From Salinicola endophyticus (GTDB lineage: Bacteria; Pseudomonadota; Gammaproteobacteria; Pseudomonadales; Halomonadaceae): a stretch of DNA of 64,000 bases. This document shows positions 45,773 through 56,200 of the stretch, one piece after another; the stretch's first letter is position 1; every line of letters begins with the position of its first letter. Both the position numbers and the translations under genes were made by a program. The stretch covers positions 38,039 to 102,038 of the forward strand of contig NZ_PZJO01000009.1 in the NCBI RefSeq assembly GCF_003206575.1, given 5' to 3'. The notes beneath the pieces are model-generated. The model saw only the letters and a program-made list of their open reading frames with translations, was not told the origin of the DNA and made no database searches.

Positions 45773-47865
45773 TGCTGCCCGCGCTGCGCCCCGACCTGCA
45801 GCTCTCGCCGGCCGCCCCCGGCCTCGATGGCGCGCCGCAGTGGACACTGGCCGACCCGCTACGCGGGCGCTACTTCAAGCTCGGCGCCGCTGCCGTGCGC
45901 CTGCTGCGCCACTGGGCGCTGGGCGAGCCACAGCGCGTGCTGGCGGCAGCCAACGCTGAGCCCGGCCTGCCCCTTGGTACAGACGAGTTGACCGAGATGC
46001 TGAGCTTTCTCAGCCAGCACGATCTGGTCGCCGCCCTGGATGACAAGCAGCGTGCCAGCTATGCCATGAAAGCCGCCGCCCAACGCCAGAGCCCGTGGAA
46101 GCGGGTGCTGCACCAGTACCTGTTCTTCCGCATACCGCTGTGGCGCCCGGACCCCTTTCTCAATCGTGCCTGGCCGGTGCTGGAACGCCACGGCCCCTGG
46201 CTGCTGCGCTGGGGGCTGCCGCTGGTGTTCGCCCTGGGCCTGTTCCTGGTGATCCGCGACTGGCAGCGCTTTCTCACCACCTTCCCGCACCTGTTCAGCC
46301 TCGGCGGCGCCCTGGCCTTCGGCGTGGCGCTGACCTTCGCCAAGCTCTGCCATGAGTTCGGTCATGCCTTCATGGCCAAACGCGCGGGCTGTCGAGTGCA
46401 GAGCATGGGGCTGGCCTTCATGGTCATGCTGCCCATGTTCTATACCGATGTCAGCGATGCCTGGCGGGTGCGTGAGCGTCGTTCGCGCCTGCTGATCGGC
46501 GCCGGCGGCGTGCTCGCTGAGCTGCTGCTGGCGGTGCTGGCGCTGCTGGCCTGGTCACTACTGCCCGATGGCCCACTGCGTACCTCGGCCTTCATGCTGG
46601 CCAGCGCCACCTGGATCACCACCCTGGTGATCAACCTCAACCCCTTCATGCGCTTCGATGGTTATTTCTTGATCAGCGATCTGTGGGGTGTGGACAACCT
46701 GCAGCAGCGCGCCTTCGCCCTGTGCCGCTGGCGCCTGCGTGAAGCGCTGTTCGGCTATGGCGAATCGGCGCCCGAGCCCTGGACGCCGGCCATGCGCAAA
46801 CGCCTGTTGATCTGGGGCTATGGCGCGTGGATCTGGCGCGCAATCCTGTTCCTCGGCATCGCGTTAGCGGTCTATCACCTATTCTTCAAGGTGCTCGGCA
46901 TCTTTCTGATGCTGGTGGAACTGCTCTGGTTCATCGGCCTGCCGATCTGGCGTGAACTGAGGCAGTGGTGGCAACGCCGCGAGCAGGCCGACCCACGCAA
47001 GACGCTGCTCACCGGCCTGGGGCTGGGCGCAATACTGCTGGTGCTGGTCGTGCCCTGGCGCAGCTCGGTGGAGATACCCGCCCTGCTCGAAGCCTCCCGC
47101 ACCCACGCCCTGCACGCCCCGGTGGCCGCACGCCTGAAGGCCTTGCACGTACAGGATGGGCAGCCTGTCGCGGCCGGCGACCTGATCATGGAACTGGCGT
47201 CACCCGATCTGGATTCGCGTCAAGCCATCGGCCGCCGCGAGATAGAGATTCTGCAGCTCCAGCTGCGCCGTCTGTCGGCTCGCAGCGAAACGGCAGCCGA
47301 TGCCGGCGTTCTCGAACAGCGCCTGGCCGAGGCCGTGGCCGAATACCGTGGCCTCGCCGCGCAACGTGAGCGCCTGCAACTGAGGGCACCCCAGGCCGGC
47401 GTGGTGCGCGATCTGCAACGCGACCTGAGCGTGGGCCGCTGGCTGCATCCTGCCGAGTCGCTGGCACGTATCGTCGAACCCGGGCTGCGCCTGCGCGGCT
47501 ACCTGGCAGAAGAGAATCTCTGGCGGGTCGAGGCCGGCAACAGCGGGCGTTTCATCGCCGATGACCCGATGCGCTCTGCCATGCCGGTACGCCTGGACGA
47601 CGTGGATGCCACCGGCGTCGCCTACCTGGAACAGGAAGCACTCAGCTCGGACCACGGCGGCCCCATCGCCGTGCGCCGCGACGCCCAGCACCACGCCGAG
47701 CCCATACAGGCACAGTATGGAGTCCGCCTGTCGCTGCTCGGTGAATCCACCCACCCCGATCATCCCCTGCGAGGCATGGTGCTGCTCGAGGGTGAGCATC
47801 AGTCCCTGCTGGGCGCTGCCTGGCGGCGGATCGCGGCGCTCGGTGTGCGGGAAAGCGGTTTCTGA
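45772..47865 (+). CDS. M50-family (site-2-protease-like) membrane protein fused to PqqD-like and HlyD-like domains
   Basis: A 697-aa multipass protein. Residues about 20-90 resemble a PqqD-like winged-helix peptide-binding domain. The membrane part has HEFGH (194-198) and NPFMRFDGYF (290-299), the zinc-binding HExxH and NPxxxxDG motifs of M50 peptidases. After further helices (about 345-435) comes a periplasmic lipoyl/HlyD section (HAPVAARLKALHVQDGQPVAAGDLIMELASPDLDS), a coiled coil and a second lipoyl half near residue 545. The zinc ligands are intact, so activity is possible. Related proteins act in export or maturation of peptides. The ATG at 45772 (TGATG) is preferred over GTG 45769. Confidence 0.82.
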   Translation: MLPALRPDLQLSPAAPGLDGAPQWTLADPLRGRYFKLGAAAVRLLRHWALGEPQRVLAAANAEPGLPLGTDELTEMLSFLSQHDLVAALDDKQRASYAMKAAAQRQSPWKRVLHQYLFFRIPLWRPDPFLNRAWPVLERHGPWLLRWGLPLVFALGLFLVIRDWQRFLTTFPHLFSLGGALAFGVALTFAKLCHEFGHAFMAKRAGCRVQSMGLAFMVMLPMFYTDVSDAWRVRERRSRLLIGAGGVLAELLLAVLALLAWSLLPDGPLRTSAFMLASATWITTLVINLNPFMRFDGYFLISDLWGVDNLQQRAFALCRWRLREALFGYGESAPEPWTPAMRKRLLIWGYGAWIWRAILFLGIALAVYHLFFKVLGIFLMLVELLWFIGLPIWRELRQWWQRREQADPRKTLLTGLGLGAILLVLVVPWRSSVEIPALLEASRTHALHAPVAARLKALHVQDGQPVAAGDLIMELASPDLDSRQAIGRREIEILQLQLRRLSARSETAADAGVLEQRLAEAVAEYRGLAAQRERLQLRAPQAGVVRDLQRDLSVGRWLHPAESLARIVEPGLRLRGYLAEENLWRVEAGNSGRFIADDPMRSAMPVRLDDVDATGVAYLEQEALSSDHGGPIAVRRDAQHHAEPIQAQYGVRLSLLGESTHPDHPLRGMVLLEGEHQSLLGAAWRRIAALGVRESGF

Positions 47866-47872
47866 AGCGGGA

Positions 47873-48364
47873 TCAGCGCGATCGCTGTGGCTCACAACGC
47901 ATCTGTAGCTGGACATCGTCCTGCCCACCGGATTGCACGTAAAACCCCAAGCGCAAGTACAGGCGCAGCGCGGGATTATGCCGCATCACCGCCAGCTCCA
48001 GCGCCTTGCCCTGCAGATCGGCATAGTCGATCAGCTCCTTCAGCAGTCGCTCGCCCAGACCCTGCCTGCGGTAGCGCGCTTCCAGGCCGATATCCAGCAA
48101 GCGAATGGATATCGCCCCCTCGTGCCAGGTGAGCGACCCGACAGGCTGAGCGTCGATCAGTACGACCTCCGTGCGAGCATCCGGATAATGATTGGCAAAA
48201 ACTCGGCGCTGTAGTTGCCACTGCTGCTCTAGTAATTCAGGACAGGTGGCCTGCAAGTCCGGCAATAACCCGCGCAACTGAGCGAAGAGTTGACGTAACC
48301 ACGGGCCATCGGTCTCATTGGCAACGCGGCGCTGCAGGTTCGCGATAGCCTTTATCTCGGCCAT
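47873..48364 (-). CDS. GNAT-family N-acetyltransferase
   Basis: A 163-aa acetyltransferase with the acetyl-CoA-binding motif ARYRRQGLGERLLKELIDYA and the later NPALRLYLRLGFYVQSG. The substrate is unknown. It lies inside the island on the opposite strand, convergent with the M50 gene (7-base gap) and divergent from the DUF6916-like gene. Its constant place in the cluster, if confirmed elsewhere, would suggest modification of an exported protein. Confidence 0.82.
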   Translation of the reverse strand: MAEIKAIANLQRRVANETDGPWLRQLFAQLRGLLPDLQATCPELLEQQWQLQRRVFANHYPDARTEVVLIDAQPVGSLTWHEGAISIRLLDIGLEARYRRQGLGERLLKELIDYADLQGKALELAVMRHNPALRLYLRLGFYVQSGGQDDVQLQMRCEPQRSR

Positions 48365-48434
48365 GGGCTGATATACTTTATTGTCATGGCTAAAGCCTCC
48401 ATCCCACTATGTAATACATAAAAAGAGTGACTGC

Positions 48435-48737
48435 ATGCTCATCGACACCCAAGGCCTGACAGCCGAAGCGTTCAATGCGGAAATCGGCCAGGTGTTCACA
48501 GCAGAAACCGTGCCCGACCCGGTGCAACTGACACTTCACAAACTGGTGGAGGGCACGGGTACGAACGGTGGTCACCGCCAACCTTTCGCGCTGATATTCA
48601 CCAGCCCCATGAACGTCATGCTGCTGGAGGCCCAGTACCGCCTCAAGAGCGCGAGCGGTCTTGAATACCTGCTCTACCTGAGCCAGATCGTCTCCCCGGG
48701 GGACGGCCTGCGCCACTATCAGGCCCAGTTCAACTAG
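48435..48737 (+). CDS. DUF6916-like small protein
   Basis: A 100-aa cytoplasmic-looking protein without signal peptide or TM helix (TAEAFNAEIGQVFTAETVPDPVQLTLHKLVEG, then FALIFTSPMNVMLLEAQYRLKSASGLEYLLYLSQIVS). It resembles the DUF6916 family, which in my recollection often sits beside tail-collar proteins; that link is from memory and unchecked. Function is unknown; a chaperone or tail-assembly-like partner of the collar proteins is a guess. Its stop codon lies inside a 15-bp-arm hairpin. Confidence 0.65.
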   Translation: MLIDTQGLTAEAFNAEIGQVFTAETVPDPVQLTLHKLVEGTGTNGGHRQPFALIFTSPMNVMLLEAQYRLKSASGLEYLLYLSQIVSPGDGLRHYQAQFN

Positions 48738-48751
48738 GCCTGATAGTGGCG
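48711..48751. terminator. Bidirectional terminator overlapping the DUF6916-like stop
   Basis: A perfect 15-bp stem (48711-48725 with 48737-48751) with an 11-base loop lies between convergent genes and includes the last codons and stop of the plus-strand gene. It can serve both directions; no T-run. Confidence 0.65.
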
Positions 48752-48756
48752 AGCGA

Positions 48757-49326
48757 TCACGACCTAGGGGGATAGATCCCCTCGATACAGATGCACTGCG
48801 TCAACGTCAATACCGGCTGCAGGATGTCCACGGACTGGTTCTGACCACTGACAGCCAGTTGCGCACCCACTTGCAGTTGCGCAGGCAGCCCTACCGTGCC
48901 TGACGCCGGCGCGTAGATCTGCACCGTTGCCGGATCACGGCCAGAAGCACCCACGCTCTGCCCAAGCGTGGCGTTCGCCGAGGCCTGGCTAGCATCGGCT
49001 GGCGTCGCTGTTGCCTGCCAGGTAACGTCCGCATGGGCAGTCCCGGCGTGCTCGTGCACAGGCAGGTTATAATATTGCAGCGTGGTTCTCTCCGTCCCGC
49101 CCATAGCACCCTCCCGATATTGACCGCCTCCCATGGCCACTCTGCCGTTGAGATTGGGCAAACCAAAGGTGGTGCGGCCATCCCCGCCATAGATCGTGCC
49201 CAACAGCGAATACAGCGCCGAGTACTGGGCAATCGACAAGAGCTGTCCGTTACAGATCATCCAGCCGCGCGGCGCGAAGTTGCCGGCAAAGGGGGCGATA
49301 ACCCCCATATAGCTGTCGATATCCAT
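48757..49326 (-). CDS. Phage tail-collar domain protein (MdpB-like), first
   Basis: A 189-aa protein. The N-terminal tail-collar domain reads MDIDSYMGVIAPFAGNFAPRGWMICNGQLLSIAQYSALYSLLGTIYGG, then TTFGLPNLNGRVAMG. A Thr/Ala-rich middle and a C-terminal ILQPVLTLTQCICIEGIYPPRS follow, the pattern of microcystin-dependent/MdpB-type proteins. There is no signal peptide. The start at 49326 has GAGGAG at 8 bases; a longer frame reads back into the upstream collar gene. It is 19 bases downstream of its paralogue. Confidence 0.85.
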   Translation of the reverse strand: MDIDSYMGVIAPFAGNFAPRGWMICNGQLLSIAQYSALYSLLGTIYGGDGRTTFGLPNLNGRVAMGGGQYREGAMGGTERTTLQYYNLPVHEHAGTAHADVTWQATATPADASQASANATLGQSVGASGRDPATVQIYAPASGTVGLPAQLQVGAQLAVSGQNQSVDILQPVLTLTQCICIEGIYPPRS

Positions 49327-49345
49327 TGCAATACTCCTCGAGCCA

Positions 49346-49933
49346 TCAGTCGCGTGGGGGAAACATGCCTTGCAGGCAGATGATGTAGTTGATGACGGTG
49401 AAGGGCTGGAGGATGTAGAACGGCTGACTGCCACCCGCGTTACCCACGGTCACGGAGGCCGTCGTGCTAAGAGGTAGGCTGACCGAACCAGGCGTCGGCG
49501 CGTAGATCTTCACATCGACGGACTCTCGACCCAAGGCGCCAGTGGCACTGGCCAATACGGTGTCAGCTGTCGGCGTGGCCGTGGTGGCAGCCGCGCTACT
49601 GGCCGGCAAGGAGGCGCTGGCCGAAACCGTGGCGGCATGGTTGTGAGCGGGCATATGCAGTTGTGTCAGGGTCACGGTTTCCTGCCCGCCCCCTTGCCCC
49701 AATTGATAAGTCGAAGTGCCTGGCGACTGCCCCTCCCCGATGGGCACACGGCCTTGCAGGTTGGGCAGGGCGAAGTTGCTCTGACCGTTCCCCCCATAGA
49801 TCGTGCCAATGACGGCGAAGAGCGCCTGATACTGATTGATGGGCAGCAACTGCCCCTGGCAAAAGGCCCAGTTGCGCGGCGCGAAGGGGGGTGCCCAACC
49901 ACTGATCGCACCAATGTAGGACTGATCGCTCAT
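49346..49933 (-). CDS. Phage tail-collar domain protein (MdpB-like), second
   Basis: A 195-aa paralogue of the preceding entry: SYIGAISGWAPPFAPRNWAFCQGQLLPINQYQALFAVIGTIYGGNGQSNFALPNLQGRVPIG, an Ala/Thr-rich middle and the C-terminal ILQPFTVINYIICLQGMFPPRD. It is the promoter-proximal gene of the pair, divergent from the giant DUF4347 gene. No other phage genes are near, so these are not prophage remnants. Similar proteins are found as two or three tandem copies; the function is unknown. Confidence 0.87.
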   Translation of the reverse strand: MSDQSYIGAISGWAPPFAPRNWAFCQGQLLPINQYQALFAVIGTIYGGNGQSNFALPNLQGRVPIGEGQSPGTSTYQLGQGGGQETVTLTQLHMPAHNHAATVSASASLPASSAAATTATPTADTVLASATGALGRESVDVKIYAPTPGSVSLPLSTTASVTVGNAGGSQPFYILQPFTVINYIICLQGMFPPRD

Positions 49934-50213
49934 GACTATTCCCTTGATTTTTTAGCCACATGGCCACGGAGTCATCCACACCGCCCTATCCTGCTTGCGG
50001 TTCATTGTCATTAAGACTCATCGTGTCTATTAGTGCGAGCAAATATTTATTTCGCTTGCCATCTCCCATTCTTCGATATGAACCCAGTAGACTGCGTTTA
50101 CTGGCCGTTAAATCCCACGACGTCCTGTTACTTTGGCATACCCGTTCACTACTCCACGCGCGGCCCGGCGCTCGAAGAGTGCGGGCACGCTGAATCCGAG
50201 TGAGGAGTGTCTA
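49934..50213. other. Divergent promoter region between collar genes and giant adhesin gene
   Basis: A 280-base, clearly AT-richer region (about 50020-50100) than its surroundings. It must contain promoters for both directions. No consensus pair or operator was confidently placed. Confidence 0.5.
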
Positions 50214-53200
50214 GTGTTACGGAAACTGCTGAAAGTCTCGACGAGCGCCAAGACTCATACTGGCCCGTCGCATGCCCCCCTGGCCATCAGTCTCGAAGCG
50301 CGCATGATGTTCGATGGCGCCGTAGCCGCTACCGTTGCCGATACGGCTGACAACCAGCCCGCCGACACTCCTGATTCGGCAAACACCAGCGACGCCTCGC
50401 ATGACACTCTGGCCGCAGCGCCGAAGAGTGCCACGTCCGACCAGCGTCAGGATCTGGTGTTCATCGATGGCCAGGTGGCCGACAAGGAACAACTGATCGC
50501 CTCGCTGCGCCCCGGAGTCGAGGTGGTGGTACTCGACGGCAGTGGCGATGGCCTGCAACAGATCGCCGAGTACCTGCAAGGCCGGCAGGATATCGATGCC
50601 ATTCATATTCTCAGCCATGGCGACGATGGCCTGCTGAAACTGGGCACGACTACGCTGGACAGCCAGAACGTCGGCAGCCACTCGGCCGAGCTGGCCGCGA
50701 TCGGGGCCAGCCTCGGTAGCGACGGTGACATTCTCCTCTATGGCTGCGACATCGGCCGCAGCGACAGCGGTGCCGCCCTGGTGGAACAATTGGCGATACT
50801 GACCCAGGCGGACATCGCTGCCTCGTCCGACAGAACCGGCGCTGCCGCGATGGGCGGGGACTGGGAGCTGGAGCGGCAGAGTGGCGAAATTTCCGCTCAT
50901 GACGTGCTGGATATGGCGCAACTGGCGAACTACGACAATCTGCTGGCGCTGCCCTCGCCCAACCAGTCGTTCAGCGATACCTACTGGAACAACAATACCG
51001 GCGGCAACACCGTCGACGGTTTCAACATTACCGAATCGACCGGCGCCACCCGGGCCAGCTCACCCAACTCCATCTATTTTCAAGACAGCTCGGTGAAGGA
51101 TGTCGATGACAACTACTACTACGAGCTGACCTGGACCGCGGACAATGACGACCTGGGGACATTCGACCTCGACGGCATGGTGATCCAGAGCTTCGGTGGT
51201 AACTATCGCCTCGATTTCAGCGCCACCTCTGGCGGTGTCGACGTCTCTGAGTCATTCACCTACAGCTCTGCTCAAGGGCCACTGACCGTCGATCTGGATG
51301 CATCCAAATTCAATGACATCTCGTCGTTCACCCTGCGCGTGACCAACCTGAGCGGTGCTACATCGTTGGCCAATATGGACCTGCAGCAGCTGAATCTGAC
51401 AGATCTGAGGGGAAGCAATAGCCCTCCCACAATTGGCAATCTCAACGGCGACAGCGCGGCCTGGGCCGGAGTCGGCAACAGCGTGCTCCTCGACGCAGGC
51501 AGCAACGCCAGCCTGAGCGACAGCGAACTCGGGGCTCTCAACGGCGGCAACGGCAACTGGTCCGGGGCCAGCCTGGTCATCCAGCGTGACGGCGCGGCCG
51601 TGGGCAGCGACGTGCTGGGCTTCGACACCAGCGGCGCCCTGTTCAGCGTCAGCGGCAACAATCTGCAGTCCGGCGGCCAAACCTTCGCCACCTTCTCCAA
51701 TACCGGTGGCGTACTGACCGTCAACTTCACCAGCAGCACCACCACAGCGACCACGGCGCTGGTCAACGACGTGGCGCAGCGAATCACCTATCGCAGCGAT
51801 ACGCCGGCCGGTGATGCCAATCTCCGCTATACCCTCGACGATGGTTCCGGGGCTCGCAACTCGGCCAATGTTACGGTGACGAGCGATACCATCTACATCA
51901 CCAACACTGGTGACACCGCCACCATCGATGCCAGCAATGGTGTGAGCTTCAGCGAGGCCGTGGCTATCGCCGCCGCCGACAACACCGGCAGCCAGACCCT
52001 CGTCTTCGACAGCTCGCTGGCGAACCAGACGCTCAACCTCAATACGGTGAACCTTGACGAGAGCCTGACCTTCGACATGGATCAGGCCAGCGGCCTGACG
52101 CTCAGCGGTGGCACCATCACCCTGGCAGGAGGAACCACCCAGACCTTCACCCATGGCAGCGGCGATACTGCGACCATCAGCAACCGCATCGCCGGCAGTG
52201 GCGCCCTGACCAAGGCGGGCGCCGGCAACCTGATCCTGTCCGGCACTGGCAACACCTTCTCCGGCGGCGCCAACATTTCCGCGGGTACCCTGGCCGTCGC
52301 CAATGGTGATGCCATTGCCAACGACAGCAGCGTCTCGATCGCCGCGGGCGCCACCCTGGCGCTGAACAGTAACGAGACCATAGGCAACCTTTCCGGTACG
52401 GGTGCAATCGACCTGGGCAGCAGCACCCTGACGACGAACCAGACAGCGGATACCACCTTCTCCGGCAATATCAGCGGCAACGGCGGCCTGAGCTTCAACC
52501 AGACCGGATCAGCTAATCATTCGCTGACCCTCTCCGGCAGCAACAGCTACACCGGCAGCACCACGCTGCTCAATTATGGCTGGCTGAGGCTAGATGGCGA
52601 CGCATCGATGTCCAGCAGCAGTGCGGTACGGGTCAACGGCAACAGCGTGCTGACCCTGCTCTCGGGTCAGACCATCGGCAGCCTGGCGAGCAACAGTGCC
52701 AACGCCAGCATCCAGCTCGGCAGCCATAGCCTCACCAGTGGGGGCGACAACAGTTCAACCAGCGTCTCCGGGATCATTTCCGGCAGCGGCTCACTGATCA
52801 AGCAGGGCAATGGCGTTCTCACCCTGGCCGGCGACAACAGCTATTCCGGCACCACCACCGTCTCCGCTGGCACCCTGTCGATCGGTGGTGATGCCAACCT
52901 CGGCACGGGCGACCTCACCCTGGCTGGCAGCACGCTCGACATCACTGGCACCACGACCGTCGATAATGCCATCGCCTTCACGGGCAACAGCACCATCGAT
53001 AACAGCAACGCCGTCACCCTCAGCGGTGCCATCAGCGGCGCCTATGACCTGACGAAAACCGGCGCAGGTACCCTGACCCTGTCCGGCAGCAATAGCTACG
53101 GCGCCACCTATGTCAGCGCCGGCAACCTGAGCGTGGACAACGATGCCAACCTCGGCTCGGGTGCGGTCAATCTAGCCGCCGACACCACGTTGGCGCTCAC

Positions 53201-56200
53201 CGGCGCGACCACCGTCGACAACGCCATCGTCCTCGGCGGCAATGCCACGGTCACTGCCGCGACCAATGCCACCCTGTCAGGCGTGGTCAGTGGTGCCTAC
53301 ACCCTGAACAAGACAGGTGCCGCGACGCTCACGCTGTCTGGCAACAATACCTACGGTGCGACCACCGTCGGCGCCGGTACCCTAAGCGTGGCCAGCGACG
53401 CCAACCTCGGCAGCGACACGCTGACCCTGGCTGCCGGCAGCACTCTGGCCACCAGTAACGCCACCACCATCGACAACGCCATTGCCCTGAGCGGCAACGC
53501 CACGGTGAACACTGGCGCCGCGACCACCCTGTCCGGGGTGATCAGTGGCAGCAACGACCTGACCAAGACAGGTGCTGCAACCCTGACGCTGAGCGGCAGC
53601 AATACCTATAGCGGCAGCACCAGCGTCAGCGCCGGCACCCTGAGCGTCGCCGGTGACGGCAACCTCGGCGCCGGCAGCCTCAACCTGGCCAACGGCACCA
53701 CCCTGCAGATCACGGGTAACACCACCATCGACAATGCCCTGGCCTTGGCCGGCGTGGCCACCATCAATGCCGGCGCGGCCTCTACCCTGTCCGGCACCAT
53801 CAGTGGCACGGGCAGCCTGACCAAGGCGGGCTCCAGCAACCTGACCTTGTCGGGTAGCAACACCAACACGGGCACGACCAGCGTGTCTGCCGGCACCTTG
53901 GTCGTGGACGGCAGCACCAGCAGCGCTACCATTGTGGCCAATGGCGCCACCCTGGCCGGCGGCGGCATCCTGGGTGGCGACGTCATCGTGCAGAACGGCG
54001 GCACCCTCTCCCCGGGCAATAGCGGCGCCGGCACCCTGACCGTGAATGGCAATCTGACCCTGGATGCAGGCAGCACCCTGGCATTGGATATCGATGGCGC
54101 CAGTGCTGGCACCGGCTACGACCAGGTCGTGGTCAATGGCACCGTCGACGTTTCCGGCGCGACCCTGACGGTCAACCATGGTTATGCCGCCGGCAATGGT
54201 GAGATCTACAAGGTCATCCTCAATGACGCCTCCGATGCCATCACTGGCACCTTCAGTGGCCTCAGCGAGGGCAGCACCTTCAACGCAGCGAGCAATGGCA
54301 CCCAATTGACCACCAGCTATGCCGGCGACACTGGCAATGACCTGACCCTGACCGCCCCCACCGTCCCGACAATCACCAGTGTTTCGTCCAGCACGGCCAA
54401 CGGAACCTACAAGATCGGCGACACCATAGTCGTCACCGTCCAGTTCAGCAGCACCGTGAACGTCAACGGCATCCCGACCCTGACCCTGGAAACCGGCACC
54501 ACTGATCGCGTACTCAACTACCTTTCCGGCTCGGGCAGCGACACCCTGAGCTTCAGCTACACCGTACAGGCCGGTGACAGCTCCGCCGACCTCGACTACG
54601 CCTCCACCTCGGCCCTGAGCCTCAACGGCGGCAGCATTCAGGACGGCACCAGCCAGGCCGCACTCCTGACCCTGCCGACACCTGGCACCGCCGGTTCCCT
54701 CGGCGCCAACAAGGCCCTGGTGGTGGACGGCGTGCGCCCGGCCGCCAGCGGCATTACCCTCAGCGACACGACGCTGCGGATCGGCGAGACCGCCACCGTC
54801 ACCGTCACCTTCAACGAGGCCGTGCAGGGTCTGGACATCGTCGACTTCAGCGTGGCCAACGGCAGCCTCAGCGGCCTCAGCTCAAGCGATGGCGGCCTGA
54901 CCTGGACCGCGACCCTGACGCCGAGTACCAATATCGCCGACGCCAGCAACCTGATCACCCTGAATAACACCGGCTACAGCGATGCGGCAGGCAACGCCGG
55001 CAGCGGCAGCACCGATTCAGCCAACTACGCCATCGACACTCAGCGCCCGAGCGCGACCATCGCCTTGAGCGACACGGCATTGGCTGCCGGTGAGACGGCG
55101 ACCGTGACCGTCACCTTCAGCGAAGCGGTCACCGGCCTGACCACGGCGGACTTCGGCGTGGCCAACGGCGTACTGAGCGATCTCAGCTCCAGCGATGGTG
55201 GCCTGACCTGGACCGCAACCCTGACGCCGAGCACCAATATCGCCGATAGCAGCAACGTCATCACTTTGGATAACACTGGCTACAGCGACGCGACCGGTAA
55301 TACCGGCGCCGGCACCACCGACTCCAACAACTACGCCATCGACAGCCAGCGCCCGAGCGCCACCATCGTGGTCGCCGACACCGCCTTGAAAGCGGGCCAG
55401 AACACCACGGTCACCGTCACCTTCAGCGAGGCGGTGACCGGCCTGACCACGGGTGACTTCAGCGTGGCCAACGGCGCGCTCAGCAACCTCAGCTCGAGCG
55501 ACGGCGGCATCACCTGGACGGCGACCCTGACACCGAACGCCAACGTCACCGACACGACCAATCTGATCACTCTGGACAACACCGGCTACACCGATGCCAT
55601 CGGCAATACCGGCACCGGCACCACCGACTCCAATAACTACGCCATCGATAGCCAGCGTCCGACTGCCACCATCGCGGTAGCCGACACCGCCCTGGCCATC
55701 GGTGAAAGCAGCGCGGTAACCATCACCTTCAGCGAGGCAATCACCGGCCTGACCACAGCAGACTTCAGCGTGACCAATGGCACCCTCAGCGGCCTCAGCT
55801 CAAGCGATGGCGGCCTGACCTGGACCGCGACCCTGACGCCGAGCACCAATATCGCCGACGCCAGCAATCTGATCACCCTGAATAACACCGGCTACAGCGA
55901 TGCGGCAGGCAACGCCGGCAGCGGAACCACCGATTCCAACAACTACGCCATCGACACTCAGCGCCCGAGCGCGACCATCGCCTTGAGCGACACGGCATTG
56001 GCTGCCGGTGAGACGGCGACCGTGACCGTCACCTTCAGCGAAGCGGTCACCGGCCTGACCACGGCCGACTTCGGCGTGGCCAACGGCGTACTGAGCGATC
56101 TCAGCTCCAGCGATGGCGGCCTGACCTGGACGGCAACCCTGACCCCCAGTACCAACGTCACTGATACCAGCAACCTGATCACCCTGGATAACACCGGGGT

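Noticed and set aside
48757-49933. Prophage remnant
   Set aside because: Only collar-domain proteins are present; no capsid, terminase, integrase or lysis gene lies in the window.
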